64,000 nt of DNA from Myxococcales bacterium. GTDB taxonomy: Bacteria > Myxococcota_A > Polyangia > Polyangiales > Polyangiaceae. The DNA is taken from NCBI GenBank assembly GCA_016703425.1, contig JADJCA010000001.1:620001-684000 (forward strand), written 5' to 3'. The translations under genes and the position numbers were made by a program. The notes under the pieces are model-generated. The model worked only from the letters and a program-made list of their open reading frames with translations, did not search any database and was not told the origin of the DNA. Each line of letters starts with the position of its first letter. Within the stretch, counting starts at the first letter, position 1. Positions 17,774-26,180 of the stretch are shown here, piece after piece.

Positions 17774-20700
17774 ATGTCGCAAGAGAAGCGGCCAGCCTCC
17801 GTCCCGCCCGGCGGAGAAGCCGGCATGGTGCTCGCCAACCGGTACGAGGTCATCCGCGAGGTGGGCCGCGGCGGCATGGGCGTTGTTTACCTCTGTCGCG
17901 ACCTCGTGAGCGCCGAGCGCGTCGCCCTGAAGCGGCTCCGGACTCCTGACGAAGCAAAGGGGCAACTTCGCCCCGAAGAGACCTGGTGGTTTCACCAAGA
18001 GGCGCGCGCCGTGGCGGCGCTCGATCATCCCGCGCTCGTGCACGCGCGCGACTTCGGCACGCTGGCCGACGGGTCACCCTACCTCGTCATGGACGCACTG
18101 CCGGGGCGCAGCGTGCACGAATGGATGCACACGACGACGATGCCCTGGCCCGTCATTTGGGCGCTCGTCGATCAGGTCCTGGCGGGGCTCGCTCACGCCC
18201 ACGCACGCGGCGTCATTCACGGCGATCTCAAGCCCTCGAACGTCATGCTCGACCTCGCGACCACGGGGCGCGGACCGCGCGCGTACATCCTCGATCTCGG
18301 GCTCGCGTGGCTACGGCAACAGCTCCACGACCCGCGCCTCGACGGCGCTCCCTCGCCAGAGCTTGCGACCCACGCAGGGGCGGGCACCGTCGGCTGGGTC
18401 GCTCCGGAGCAAATCCGCAAGGCCGCCACGCTCGTGGGTCCCGCCACCGACCTCTACGCCCTGGGCTGCATCCTCTATCGTATTCTCGTCGGCAAAGAGG
18501 TCTTCGAGGGCAACGCGCAAGACGTCCTCCGCGCCCACAAGCGCGCGCCGATCCCGACCTTGGCCCTGGCGCCGGCGATCCCTGAGGGCGTGGGGTCCTT
18601 CGTCCATCGGTTGCTCGCGAAGCGCCCTTGGCAACGCTTCGAGTTTTCCGCCGACGCGCGCCGCGTCTGGGCGCACTACCGTCCGGCGCAGAGCGCCACG
18701 CTGGAAGAGGTGATGTCCGCGGCGCCGGCGCCGCCGGTAGCACCGTCGTCGAGTCCCGCGCTCGGTCAAGCCGTGGCCGCGGCCCGCTCGCTCGCGCCGG
18801 GTCTCTTGGGCCTCCGGCCGTCGCCCATGATCGGTCGCGAGGAAGAGCGCGCCGAGCTCGCCGAGCTGATCGTCGAGATGGTCTCGGGCAAGGCCATGGC
18901 GCGGCAGTTCGTCGCCCTCATCGGCGAAGCCGGCGTCGGCAAGAGCCGGCTCGCGTCGTGGCTCTGCGAATACGTGCACGAGTTCGGCCTGATGGTGCCG
19001 CTCCGGGCTCGCTACGGCCGCATTCCAACCCCACTCGACGGCGTGACCGGGGCCGTCAACGCGCACTTCAATCTGGAAGGCGCTGACCGCGCGCTCGTCG
19101 AGCAAACGCTCATGAGCCGCTGGGAGGTCAGCCCCGACGACGACGACGCCCTGACGTGGGTCGCCGCGACGGCCGAGTGGCTGAGGCCCACGCCGCCGGG
19201 CACCATCACCCCGCTCGGCCCGACAGGAAAGCGTTTCGTCCTCGACACGCCCGAGCTCCGCTGGGTCGTCATCCGGAAGGTGTTGGAGCGCATCGGTCGC
19301 GAGCGTCCCATCCTCATGTGGGCCGACGATCTGCACCACGCATCGCCGAACACGTTCTCCGTGATTCGCCGCCTCCTGCACGAAAACTCCGGCTTCCGCC
19401 TGTTGCTGGTCGCGACCGCGCGGAGCGAGGCGCTCGGCACCGACCTGGACGCCGCGCTGCGCCTCGAAGGCGCGCGCGCCGAATGGAACGGCAAGGTCAT
19501 GGACCTCCGGCCCCTCGGCGCCGAAGCCACCGACGCGCTCCTGCGCTCGTCGTTGCCGCTTCATGACGACGCCGTCGCGCGGGCCCGCCAACAGAGCCGC
19601 GGCAATCCGCTGTTCGCGCTTCAGCTCCTCCACGCGTGGGCCGGCGGGGGCTACCTCACGATGCACGAGGGGCGCTACCGCGTGCCCGACAGCGCGCTGC
19701 AGGGCAGGGCCATCACGACGGCCGAGCTTTGGGACGAGCGCCTTCGCGCCGTCCCCACGGAGCTTCGCACGAGCGCGTACGCGGCGGCGGCGCTCGGCGA
19801 AGACGTTCGCGGCGAGGTTCTAAAGACCCTCGTGAGCGCCCTCGGCATGGATGCGCGCGACGCGCTCATGGCGCTCACCCGGGCGCAGATCCTGCTCCCG
19901 TCGGGCAACGATCAATACCGATGGCCGCACGCGCTCTTGCTCGAGCACGTGCTCGCTCGCCTGAGCGAGCGCAAAGACGCGCCTGCGATCTTCCGCCTCG
20001 CCGCCGACGCGCTCGAGAAGCACCCGGCCGTCGGCTCGCGCCGCATCATGAAACACCGCGTCGGCAACCTGCTCCGCGCCGGCGACGACGAGGTCGCGGC
20101 CCGGCTCATGTTCCGCTTCATCGAGGGCTCTTGGCGCCGCGGCCGCGACACCGCGGCCACGCTCCGCGACCTCGAAATGATCGACGGTCGCGTGAGCGGT
20201 AGCACGGCGGCCGAATACGCCTATTGGCGAGCCGAGGCCCTGCGTCACACGGGGCGCCTCCGCGACGCGAGCGCCCATGCCCAGCACGCGCGCACCGCGT
20301 TCCACGAGGCCGGGGAGCCCGCAAAGGAAGCCCACGGTTATCGTCTGCTTGGCCACATCGACTCGGATCTCGGGAGCCCCGCCACCGGTCGCGAGCTGGT
20401 GCTCGAAGCGCTCGATCGGTTCCGCACCCTCGCCGACGAAGCGGGCTACGCGCAGGCGCAGGTCGTGCTGGGCGAGATCGACTACCTGCTCGGCGAACAT
20501 GCGCGCGCGCGCGACGTGCTCCTCGAAGCGAGCTCGCGCTGCACGCGCCTCGGCGACACGTTGGGCCACGCGCAGTGTTGCATCCTGCTCGCGATGATCT
20601 CGACGGCCGTTGGCGCCTACGAACGGGCGCGCGATTTGCTGAACCAGGCGCGCTCAGAATTCGACGCCATGGGCTATCGCCTCGGCCTCGCGCAATGCGA

Positions 20701-21292
20701 CGTCGTTCTTGGCCACGCAGACCATCGGGCCTTTGAGATGGATCGGGCGCGTGTCCGAGCGCTCGCGGCGCGCGCGTCGTTCCGCGAGCTCGTGAACCCG
20801 CGCGGCGAGGCCGCCTGCGAGCGTCTCCTCGCGATGATCGCCATCGACACCGACGACTACGATGCGGCGTTGGCCCACGCCGACGTCGCGGCCAAGATCT
20901 ACCTGAGGCTCCACGATCCGTGGGGCGACGTCGAGGCGCGGCTCCTCTTCGCGCAGGTCGCCCTCGCGCGCGGCGACGAGCGCGCCCGCGAGCTCGTCGA
21001 ATCCTGCGACGAAATCGCCATCCAAGAGGCCGAGCCGCGCCAGCACCGCCACCTCACACGCGCGTGGCTGGCTCGAGAAGAGGGGCGCTGGAAGGACGCG
21101 GCCGCCGAGATCGATCGGGCGCGCGTCGCCTATGGCGAAAAAATACGCTCCGGCGACCACACGCCCCAGCTCCTAGCGCGCTTTGCGCAGCTCGAGTGGG
21201 CGCCGGAAGCGCGCGAGCGCCTCGACGCGTGGCTCGCCATCCACAAGACCGAAGCGGAAGCTCCCGTCTCTGTCGAGTGGCCGCGAATCTGA
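17774..21292 (+). CDS. Ser/Thr kinase-AAA ATPase-TPR signalling protein (1172 aa)
   Basis: The N-terminal kinase domain (about 23-330) has the glycine loop GRGGMG at 31-36, the ATP-site lysine K53 in VALK, and a catalytic loop reading HGDLKPSN (149-156) instead of HRDLKPxN, so it is a non-RD kinase; the metal motif is DLG (174-176) rather than DFG. A WVAPE motif follows. Residues about 360-640 form an AAA/ORC-type ATPase with Walker A GEAGVGKS (384-391) and Walker B ILMWADD (513-519). The rest, to the end, is helical TPR-type repeats. This kinase-AAA-TPR design is common in myxobacteria and is thought to integrate signals through oligomerisation. Catalytic Lys, Asp and Asn are kept, so activity is plausible. 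There is no membrane segment. Paired direct repeats lie upstream. Confidence 0.9.
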   Translation: MSQEKRPASVPPGGEAGMVLANRYEVIREVGRGGMGVVYLCRDLVSAERVALKRLRTPDEAKGQLRPEETWWFHQEARAVAALDHPALVHARDFGTLADGSPYLVMDALPGRSVHEWMHTTTMPWPVIWALVDQVLAGLAHAHARGVIHGDLKPSNVMLDLATTGRGPRAYILDLGLAWLRQQLHDPRLDGAPSPELATHAGAGTVGWVAPEQIRKAATLVGPATDLYALGCILYRILVGKEVFEGNAQDVLRAHKRAPIPTLALAPAIPEGVGSFVHRLLAKRPWQRFEFSADARRVWAHYRPAQSATLEEVMSAAPAPPVAPSSSPALGQAVAAARSLAPGLLGLRPSPMIGREEERAELAELIVEMVSGKAMARQFVALIGEAGVGKSRLASWLCEYVHEFGLMVPLRARYGRIPTPLDGVTGAVNAHFNLEGADRALVEQTLMSRWEVSPDDDDALTWVAATAEWLRPTPPGTITPLGPTGKRFVLDTPELRWVVIRKVLERIGRERPILMWADDLHHASPNTFSVIRRLLHENSGFRLLLVATARSEALGTDLDAALRLEGARAEWNGKVMDLRPLGAEATDALLRSSLPLHDDAVARARQQSRGNPLFALQLLHAWAGGGYLTMHEGRYRVPDSALQGRAITTAELWDERLRAVPTELRTSAYAAAALGEDVRGEVLKTLVSALGMDARDALMALTRAQILLPSGNDQYRWPHALLLEHVLARLSERKDAPAIFRLAADALEKHPAVGSRRIMKHRVGNLLRAGDDEVAARLMFRFIEGSWRRGRDTAATLRDLEMIDGRVSGSTAAEYAYWRAEALRHTGRLRDASAHAQHARTAFHEAGEPAKEAHGYRLLGHIDSDLGSPATGRELVLEALDRFRTLADEAGYAQAQVVLGEIDYLLGEHARARDVLLEASSRCTRLGDTLGHAQCCILLAMISTAVGAYERARDLLNQARSEFDAMGYRLGLAQCDVVLGHADHRAFEMDRARVRALAARASFRELVNPRGEAACERLLAMIAIDTDDYDAALAHADVAAKIYLRLHDPWGDVEARLLFAQVALARGDERARELVESCDEIAIQEAEPRQHRHLTRAWLAREEGRWKDAAAEIDRARVAYGEKIRSGDHTPQLLARFAQLEWAPEARERLDAWLAIHKTEAEAPVSVEWPRI

Positions 21293-21375
21293 CTCGCGGC
21301 CTCAGGCGAGCCCATCGCGCGACGGACCGATAGAGGCCGTTCCATCTGGCCTCGAGGCGCCGTACCATCGGCCCC

Positions 21376-21516
21376 ATGACAAGCCCGCAAGATCCGCCGG
21401 TCCGCAATCGACAGAAACGAAGGCGCACGAAGAAGCTCGCCGAGTGGCGAGAGAAGAAGGCCGCCAGCGCGACCGCCGGCGCGCCGGAGAAGAAAGCCGC
21501 TCCCAAGAAGAAGTGA
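21376..21516 (+). CDS. Tiny basic protein (46 aa), unknown
   Basis: An ATG frame encodes 46 residues that start MTSPQDPPVRNRQKRRRTKK, continue LAEWREKKAA and end in APKKK. It is highly charged, about one-third Lys plus Arg, with no hydrophobic segment. It resembles nucleic-acid-binding tails or ribosome-associated small proteins, but I recognise no family. It lies 83 bases after the kinase gene and 73 before the next gene in the same direction. The frame could be chance in G+C-rich DNA; the start, basic pattern and clean stop make it a moderate candidate. Confidence 0.45.
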   Translation: MTSPQDPPVRNRQKRRRTKKLAEWREKKAASATAGAPEKKAAPKKK

Positions 21517-21589
21517 GCTTTGGCTCTGCTGCTCGCCAGCAGCCCACGCTCAAGTGCAGCAGCCTTGATCCGCGAACCGGGAGCATGAC

Positions 21590-22627
21590 GTGGAAAGACT
21601 GATTCCCCGCAACGACCTCGCAGCACCGCTTACGAAGTTCTGTCTCACCGTCGAAGAACATCGACGCACGACGGAAGGCCGCGTGCGGACCAGCTCGGAG
21701 TTCTTGCAGCATTTTTTCCCGTACACCGAGGCCGGCTCGAGCGATCTCGTCTTTCGGTACCTGCCGAAGGAGGTCCGCGGGCCGATCCTCTCCGAGTGGC
21801 ACATTCGCGGACTCAAGGCGGCGCTGCGTGACTCGGACGAGAAGATCGAGTCGGTGGTCTACGACGCACTCACGGCCGGAGACATCGACCCCGACTCGTT
21901 CGAGCAAGGACTCTCGCCCGACATCGTCATCAAGTGGGTGCCGCTGGCCTCGTGGTGGGCCCTCTGGCGGGGCGGAAAGCTATCGAAGCGAGCGCTGCTC
22001 AAGGCCTTCGACACGGCCTACACGCTCGGCCTCTTCGACGCGAAGTGGTTCCTCGACACGGTCGAGAGCCGAAGCGGCAAGCTCCGAGGCACCGAGGTCA
22101 TCGCCGAAGGGCTCACCAAGGCCGACCTCACAGAGTGGGTTCGCCGCATCCACGAATCGGGGAACGGTTCGCCGACGGGCCTCATCGCAGCCATCGGGTG
22201 GGACAAGATCGTCACGCAGACGCCGAATGACGTCCTCATCGCGGCGCTCGACGCGTTTGCGCTCAAAGGTGGCCTCACCATCGCGTCCACGCCTTCGGTC
22301 GCCGACGGCCTGTCACCGTCGTCGGCGTCGTCGCCGCCCGCACCCACGACTCCGCCGGCTGCGCCGGCGCGGTCCGTTCCGCCCTACCGGTCGCGGCGTC
22401 CCGAGCCCGCGTTGCTCACGGACGACACGGTGATGGCCGCGGTGGAGAGCGAAGCGATGGGGCCGCCGCCGACTGAGCAATCGCAACGCGACGGCGGCGA
22501 GGGCAACACGTCGGCGTCGACGGCTCCCGGCGGGTCAATGCGCCCGTCGACGCCACCCGACGACGACCCGTCGGGCTCAGGCAGCCTGCGAGACCGCATC
22601 GACTTCATTCGCCGCCGCATTCCCTGA
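21590..22627 (+). CDS. Unknown cytoplasmic protein with disordered Pro/Ser-rich tail (345 aa)
   Basis: I do not recognise the family. The first roughly 235 residues look like a folded, largely helical domain with many Trp and charged residues (for example VPLASWWALWRGGKLSKRALL near 118-138). From about 240 to 330 the sequence is low-complexity Pro, Ser, Thr and Ala, and it ends in a short basic helix, RDRIDFIRRRIP. No signal peptide or membrane segment is seen. The start is a GTG with GGGAG seven bases upstream. It is followed by a clear intrinsic terminator, so it probably ends the transcript that begins with the kinase or with the small basic gene. Confidence 0.75.
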   Translation: MERLIPRNDLAAPLTKFCLTVEEHRRTTEGRVRTSSEFLQHFFPYTEAGSSDLVFRYLPKEVRGPILSEWHIRGLKAALRDSDEKIESVVYDALTAGDIDPDSFEQGLSPDIVIKWVPLASWWALWRGGKLSKRALLKAFDTAYTLGLFDAKWFLDTVESRSGKLRGTEVIAEGLTKADLTEWVRRIHESGNGSPTGLIAAIGWDKIVTQTPNDVLIAALDAFALKGGLTIASTPSVADGLSPSSASSPPAPTTPPAAPARSVPPYRSRRPEPALLTDDTVMAAVESEAMGPPPTEQSQRDGGEGNTSASTAPGGSMRPSTPPDDDPSGSGSLRDRIDFIRRRIP

Positions 22628-22669
22628 CCGAGCCGGCTGACCGAGCCAGACCAGGGCGGGGCGGGCGAG

Positions 22670-22690
22670 CGGGGAGCGATCCCCGTTTTG
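22670..22690 (+). terminator. Rho-independent terminator
   Basis: A 6-bp stem CGGGGA/TCCCCG with loop GCGA (22670-22685) is followed by TTTTG. It lies 43 bases after the stop of the unknown 345-aa gene and separates that unit from the PilZ pair. Confidence 0.8.
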
Positions 22691-22763
22691 TTGAGTCCCA
22701 GGCCCACCAACAACTACTCTTGCCCACATCGTCCCACCCCGGGGCGTTGCTGGGAGGTTTCCG

Positions 22764-23189
22764 ATGGTTGGGCTCATGGTTCCTATGGAGCAAAGGCGTG
22801 CGGCTCGCCGATCGGTCGTCGTGGAGTGCCAGGTGGTTCGCGAGCGCGATTTTCGGCTCGTCGGCGAGAGCACCCTCGATCTTTCTCCTGAGGGCATGCT
22901 TGTGTTGACCAACGACCGCGTCCTCACGGGCGAGGATCTGCTCGTCAGCTTCCGCACGCCGATCCTCGGTACCTGGTTCGACGCCGAAGCGCGCGTCGCG
23001 CGCGTCGTGCACGGCCGGCGACCCGGCGACTTTGGGCGCGCCCTTGGCCTTCGCTTCAAGCGGCTCGACCGCATCGCCAAGAGCCTGCTCGAGGCCAGTC
23101 TCTCGACCTATCGCCCGTCGCCGCCAAGCCGCGCGCCCCGCGTCGACTACGCCGAGTCCGTCACGCGCATCATCATTGGAGCGGCCTAG
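22764..23189 (+). CDS. PilZ-domain protein, first of an adjacent pair
   Basis: PilZ domains bind cyclic di-GMP. This 141-aa protein carries the two binding elements: an Arg-rich box RRAARR at 11-16 and LDLSPEG at 38-44 (D/N-x-S-x-x-G). It has no other domain and no signal peptide, so it is a stand-alone cytoplasmic receptor or adaptor, possibly for motility, polysaccharide export or transcription. After the PilZ barrel there is an extra tail with PRVDYAESVTRI. The next gene is a paralogue 3 bases away with the same tail motif. Several in-frame ATGs occur at 22764, 22776 and 22785; I kept the first. Confidence 0.9.
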   Translation: MVGLMVPMEQRRAARRSVVVECQVVRERDFRLVGESTLDLSPEGMLVLTNDRVLTGEDLLVSFRTPILGTWFDAEARVARVVHGRRPGDFGRALGLRFKRLDRIAKSLLEASLSTYRPSPPSRAPRVDYAESVTRIIIGAA

Positions 23190-23192
23190 CCC

Positions 23193-23603
23193 ATGTTGAT
23201 GCAACCGATGCGGCAACGGGGCGCGATCCGCCGCGCCATCCAGGTCCCGTGCACGCTGGTCCGCGCCAAGGACCTCAAGGTCATCGGCAAGAAGAGCCTC
23301 GACCTCTCCGAAGACGGGATGCTCGTCGGCGCCATGGATGAGCTCGCCTTTGGTGACCAGGTGATGGTGTCCTTCACGTTCACGCCCTTCGCGATCCCGT
23401 TCCACGTGGAGGGCACCGTGGCGCGGTTCCTTCGCGGCCGCCGAACCACCGACCGCATGCCCGCGGCGGCGGTGCGCTTCGAGTCACTCGACGCAGTCTC
23501 GCGGCTCATCCTGCGGGGCAACTTGCGGCGCATTCCGCCGACCTTGCCTGCGCGCGCTCGACGCGTCGACTACGCCGCGACCGTGATGAGCCTGCTCACC
23601 TAG
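23193..23603 (+). CDS. PilZ-domain protein, second of an adjacent pair
   Basis: This 136-aa paralogue of the preceding gene has RGAIR at 9-13 and LDLSEDG at 36-42, which match the c-di-GMP-binding RxxxR and D-x-S-x-x-G elements. The barrel follows and the C-terminal tail contains RRVDYAATVMSL, matching the first copy's RVDYA-x-(S/T)-V tail. The pair is separated by 3 bases and surely co-transcribed. The sequences have diverged well beyond a recent duplication, so each may have its own partner, or they may form a heterodimer. Confidence 0.9.
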   Translation: MLMQPMRQRGAIRRAIQVPCTLVRAKDLKVIGKKSLDLSEDGMLVGAMDELAFGDQVMVSFTFTPFAIPFHVEGTVARFLRGRRTTDRMPAAAVRFESLDAVSRLILRGNLRRIPPTLPARARRVDYAATVMSLLT

Positions 23604-23672
23604 AGCCTTCGCGGACCAGGAGGCGCTCGCGAATCGTTCGCCGCGGCAGGGGCGGGGAAGTATAGCTACGGC

Positions 23673-25199
23673 GTGCCTTGGCGCCTTGTCCGTCCAGCGC
23701 TGCTTGTCGTCATGTCATTCGCGGCGCGCGCGCCGGCACTCCTCCATCCCGAGACGACCAACTCCGACTGCGCGCTCGTGGGCCTGCAGGCGATGCACGT
23801 CTTGCGGGGTGAGTTTTCGCCGCTGCTCCTGGGCAGCCACTACCAGACTTCCGTGGACGCGTTCTGGGCCGCGGGCTTCTTCGCTCTCCTCGGCCCTTCG
23901 CCCTCCGCGTTGATGCTCTCGGCGCTCACGCTGCACGTGGTGTCCACCCTCTTGGTGTACGCGGTGCTCGAGCGGACCATCGGGCACGCCCGGGCCTTCC
24001 TGCTCGCGTGCCTGTTGGTGTTCACCGGCGCCGTGGTCCATTCGTACGCGCTCTACCCGCCGCGGCAAGCGGCGCTCACGCTGGTCTTCATAAGCCTCTT
24101 CGCGTTCGTGCCACGCGGCGAAGAGCCTCCCTCGCGCGCCCGGCTCGCCGCCGGTGGCGCCGTCGGTGCCTTCGCCATCTTCGCCGACCCGTACGCCCTG
24201 GTGATGCTACCGGCGCTCGTCGTGATGGCCGCGCTGGTGGTTCGCCCGCACGCCCGAGCGGGGCCATCCCGCGCCCTAGTGCTTCTCTTGGGCGCCGCCG
24301 CCGGGCTCGTGCCCCTCGTCCTGCTCACTCGGCATCCGGAGTGGAGGAGCGGTGAAGCGGGACTAGCGACGGCGGTGATCCCAAAGAACCTATCGCTCCT
24401 TTGGGCGTCGTGCGGCCCTTGGGCCTTCGGCTCGATGGTCTTTCGACCCACGTGGGTCCGCGACTACGCCGCGTGGTCTGCCCCCGCTCCGTTGTCTTGG
24501 CTCATGCGAGCCGGTGCCGCGACCTTGGCCGCCGCGGCATTCGTCGCGCCGCTCGCCGCGTTTCTCAGGTCGAGCGGAGCGGCCGCGCGGCGCGTGAGCC
24601 TGGTCGGCGCGACGATGGCGTGGGCGACGCTCACAGGCTTTCTGCTGTCGGTCATGGTGATGGACCACTTTTCGATGCGCTACCTCGTTGCGGCCATCCT
24701 GGCGGCCCCCCTCTCCATGGCGGCGCTGGCAGCGAGGCTCTCGCCAAAGGCGCTCTCCGCGCTGCTCGTTGCGCCGCTCGCCACCGGACTCGTCGGCGGT
24801 CTCGCAGCCCTGGGCCCGGTGACCGCGTCTCCGCTGCGGTGGGTCTCGCTGCCGGGCCACGATGACGAACAACGAGCCGTCGAAGCGCTCGTGGGCGACG
24901 GCATCCGCTTCGGAGTCGCCGACTACTGGGTCTCCTACCGGCTCACGTTCCTCGCGCGAGAGCGACTCGTCGTCGTGCCGAGCCACCGCGCCCAGGATCG
25001 CCACCTGCCATACCGTGCCCTCGCGGAAAAGGCGCCGCGTCATGCCTACATCGTGGACAAGTATCGCTCCGACGAGGCCGCCGAGTCGGTTCACGCGCGC
25101 CTCCGGGCCAGCGGCGCGGTCTTCGAGCGCCGTGACTTCGGCAGCATCGTCGCCTTCGTAGGAAATGGAGCTATCCCCACCGAGCCACCCACGCCCTAA
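23673..25199 (+). CDS. Multi-spanning membrane protein, glycosyltransferase-39/ArnT-like
   Basis: The 508-aa protein has about ten hydrophobic segments and an early acidic turn with HPETTNSDCALVG (near 26), in the position where GT39/PMT-type enzymes keep a catalytic acidic residue in the first periplasmic loop. The C-terminal 100 residues are soluble and end near the periplasm. Such enzymes move sugars from polyprenyl-phosphate donors to lipids or proteins, but the acceptor cannot be told here. The start is a GTG with a poor ribosome-binding site, so a downstream start is possible. It stands alone, 69 bases after the PilZ pair. Confidence 0.7.
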   Translation: MPWRLVRPALLVVMSFAARAPALLHPETTNSDCALVGLQAMHVLRGEFSPLLLGSHYQTSVDAFWAAGFFALLGPSPSALMLSALTLHVVSTLLVYAVLERTIGHARAFLLACLLVFTGAVVHSYALYPPRQAALTLVFISLFAFVPRGEEPPSRARLAAGGAVGAFAIFADPYALVMLPALVVMAALVVRPHARAGPSRALVLLLGAAAGLVPLVLLTRHPEWRSGEAGLATAVIPKNLSLLWASCGPWAFGSMVFRPTWVRDYAAWSAPAPLSWLMRAGAATLAAAAFVAPLAAFLRSSGAAARRVSLVGATMAWATLTGFLLSVMVMDHFSMRYLVAAILAAPLSMAALAARLSPKALSALLVAPLATGLVGGLAALGPVTASPLRWVSLPGHDDEQRAVEALVGDGIRFGVADYWVSYRLTFLARERLVVVPSHRAQDRHLPYRALAEKAPRHAYIVDKYRSDEAAESVHARLRASGAVFERRDFGSIVAFVGNGAIPTEPPTP

Positions 25200-25289
25200 G
25201 CGGCTCTCAGCGCAGGCAACACGGACTGCGCGGGCTGCCGCCGGAACCAATTGACAGCCTCGGGCGCCCCCCCGTACGGTCTACGGGCG

Positions 25290-26081
25290 ATGGGTAAGGC
25301 CGAGAAAATCCGCAAGTTGGAAACGCTCCTTTCACGCGTCGAGCAGCGCGCCGGCGAGGCGCGACCGCGCCTGGCCGCAGTCCCTGCCGCGGCACCTGCA
25401 CCCGTCGTCGATGAGATGCAGGAGACGCTCGTCGCGCGGGCCGCACCGGAGCCGGCCCCCGCGCCGTCGCCGAAGCCCGTCGAAGTCGCGGCCAAGGTCA
25501 CCCCCAAGCCCGCGGAGGCCAAGCCCGCCGCAAAGGTGGTCGAGACACCGAAGCCTTCTCCGAAGCCGGCCGCCGTCGAGACACCGCGGCCCGCTCCCAA
25601 GCCCGCACCGCAGCCGGTTGCGGAGGCACCGAAGCCCGCTCCGGAGCCCGTCGCCCAAGCCCCCGTCGTCGAACTCAAACCCGTCGAAGCGCCGAAGCCG
25701 GAGCCCGTGGTCGAAGCCCCCAAGCCCGCGGCGAAGGGCGATCCAACCTACACGCCAGCGATCACCTTCGACGACGGACCGCCTCCGTCAGGAGTCACGG
25801 CGGCGCCCGCGGCCGAGCCTGCCACCGCGAAGGTTGAGCCGAAGGTCGAGGCGAAGCCCGAACCGAAGCCTGAGCCGGCAGCGAAGGTCGAGGAGGCCAA
25901 GCCGAAGGCCGAGCCCAAACCGAAAGCCGAACCCAAGCCGGAGCCCAAGGCCGCCGCTCCGATCGCCAAGGCGACGAAGGACGCGATCCAGCCCGCCGAG
26001 AAGGCCGGCCCGCCGATGGGCATCATCGCGGCGCTCCTCGTGGTCGTGGTCGTGGTCATCGTCATCGCCGTCACGCGCTGA
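25290..26081 (+). CDS. Tail-anchored Lys/Pro/Ala/Glu-rich protein (263 aa)
   Basis: The product starts with a short amphipathic helix (MGKAEKIRKLETLLSRVEQR), continues as a long low-complexity region of KP, EP and AP units with many Val, and ends in one very hydrophobic segment (about 242-261) of Ile and Val before TR. This is the layout of a tail-anchored, extended cytoplasmic or periplasm-spanning linker, as in TonB-like or bactofilin-type spacers, but no TonB box end is present. The function is unknown. I chose the ATG at 25290 because the earlier open frame has no conserved content. Confidence 0.7.
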   Translation: MGKAEKIRKLETLLSRVEQRAGEARPRLAAVPAAAPAPVVDEMQETLVARAAPEPAPAPSPKPVEVAAKVTPKPAEAKPAAKVVETPKPSPKPAAVETPRPAPKPAPQPVAEAPKPAPEPVAQAPVVELKPVEAPKPEPVVEAPKPAAKGDPTYTPAITFDDGPPPSGVTAAPAAEPATAKVEPKVEAKPEPKPEPAAKVEEAKPKAEPKPKAEPKPEPKAAAPIAKATKDAIQPAEKAGPPMGIIAALLVVVVVVIVIAVTR

Positions 26082-26087
26082 ACGCGT

Positions 26088-26162
26088 CTGACGGCGTCGC
26101 GTGTGAAGGCCCACGCCGTCAGCAAGGTCAGGCGAGCGCGCTTCCGTCAGGGGAGCGCGCTC
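26088..26162. terminator. Two hairpins between convergent genes
   Basis: A 10-bp perfect stem (26088-26097 with 26113-26122, 15-base loop) is followed by a 9-bp stem GAGCGCGCT/AGCGCGCTC (26134-26142 with 26154-26162, 11-base loop). They separate the stop codons of the tail-anchored protein and the metallopeptidase and probably act in both directions. There is no long T-tract. Confidence 0.6.
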
Positions 26163-26180
26163 AATCGAGATCAATCGAGA
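26161..26180. repeat. Perfect tandem 10-bp duplication over a stop codon
   Basis: The unit tcaatcgaga occurs twice in a row. On the minus strand the copies contain the last codons of the metallopeptidase gene and its TGA. The duplication is out of phase (10 bases) but lies beyond the stop, so the protein is unchanged. Confidence 0.85.

Noticed and set aside
25540..25740. Repeated KP-type units taken as a CRISPR or DNA repeat array
   Set aside because: They are irregular codon-level repeats of a low-complexity protein. Unit length and spacers vary and the frame is kept.
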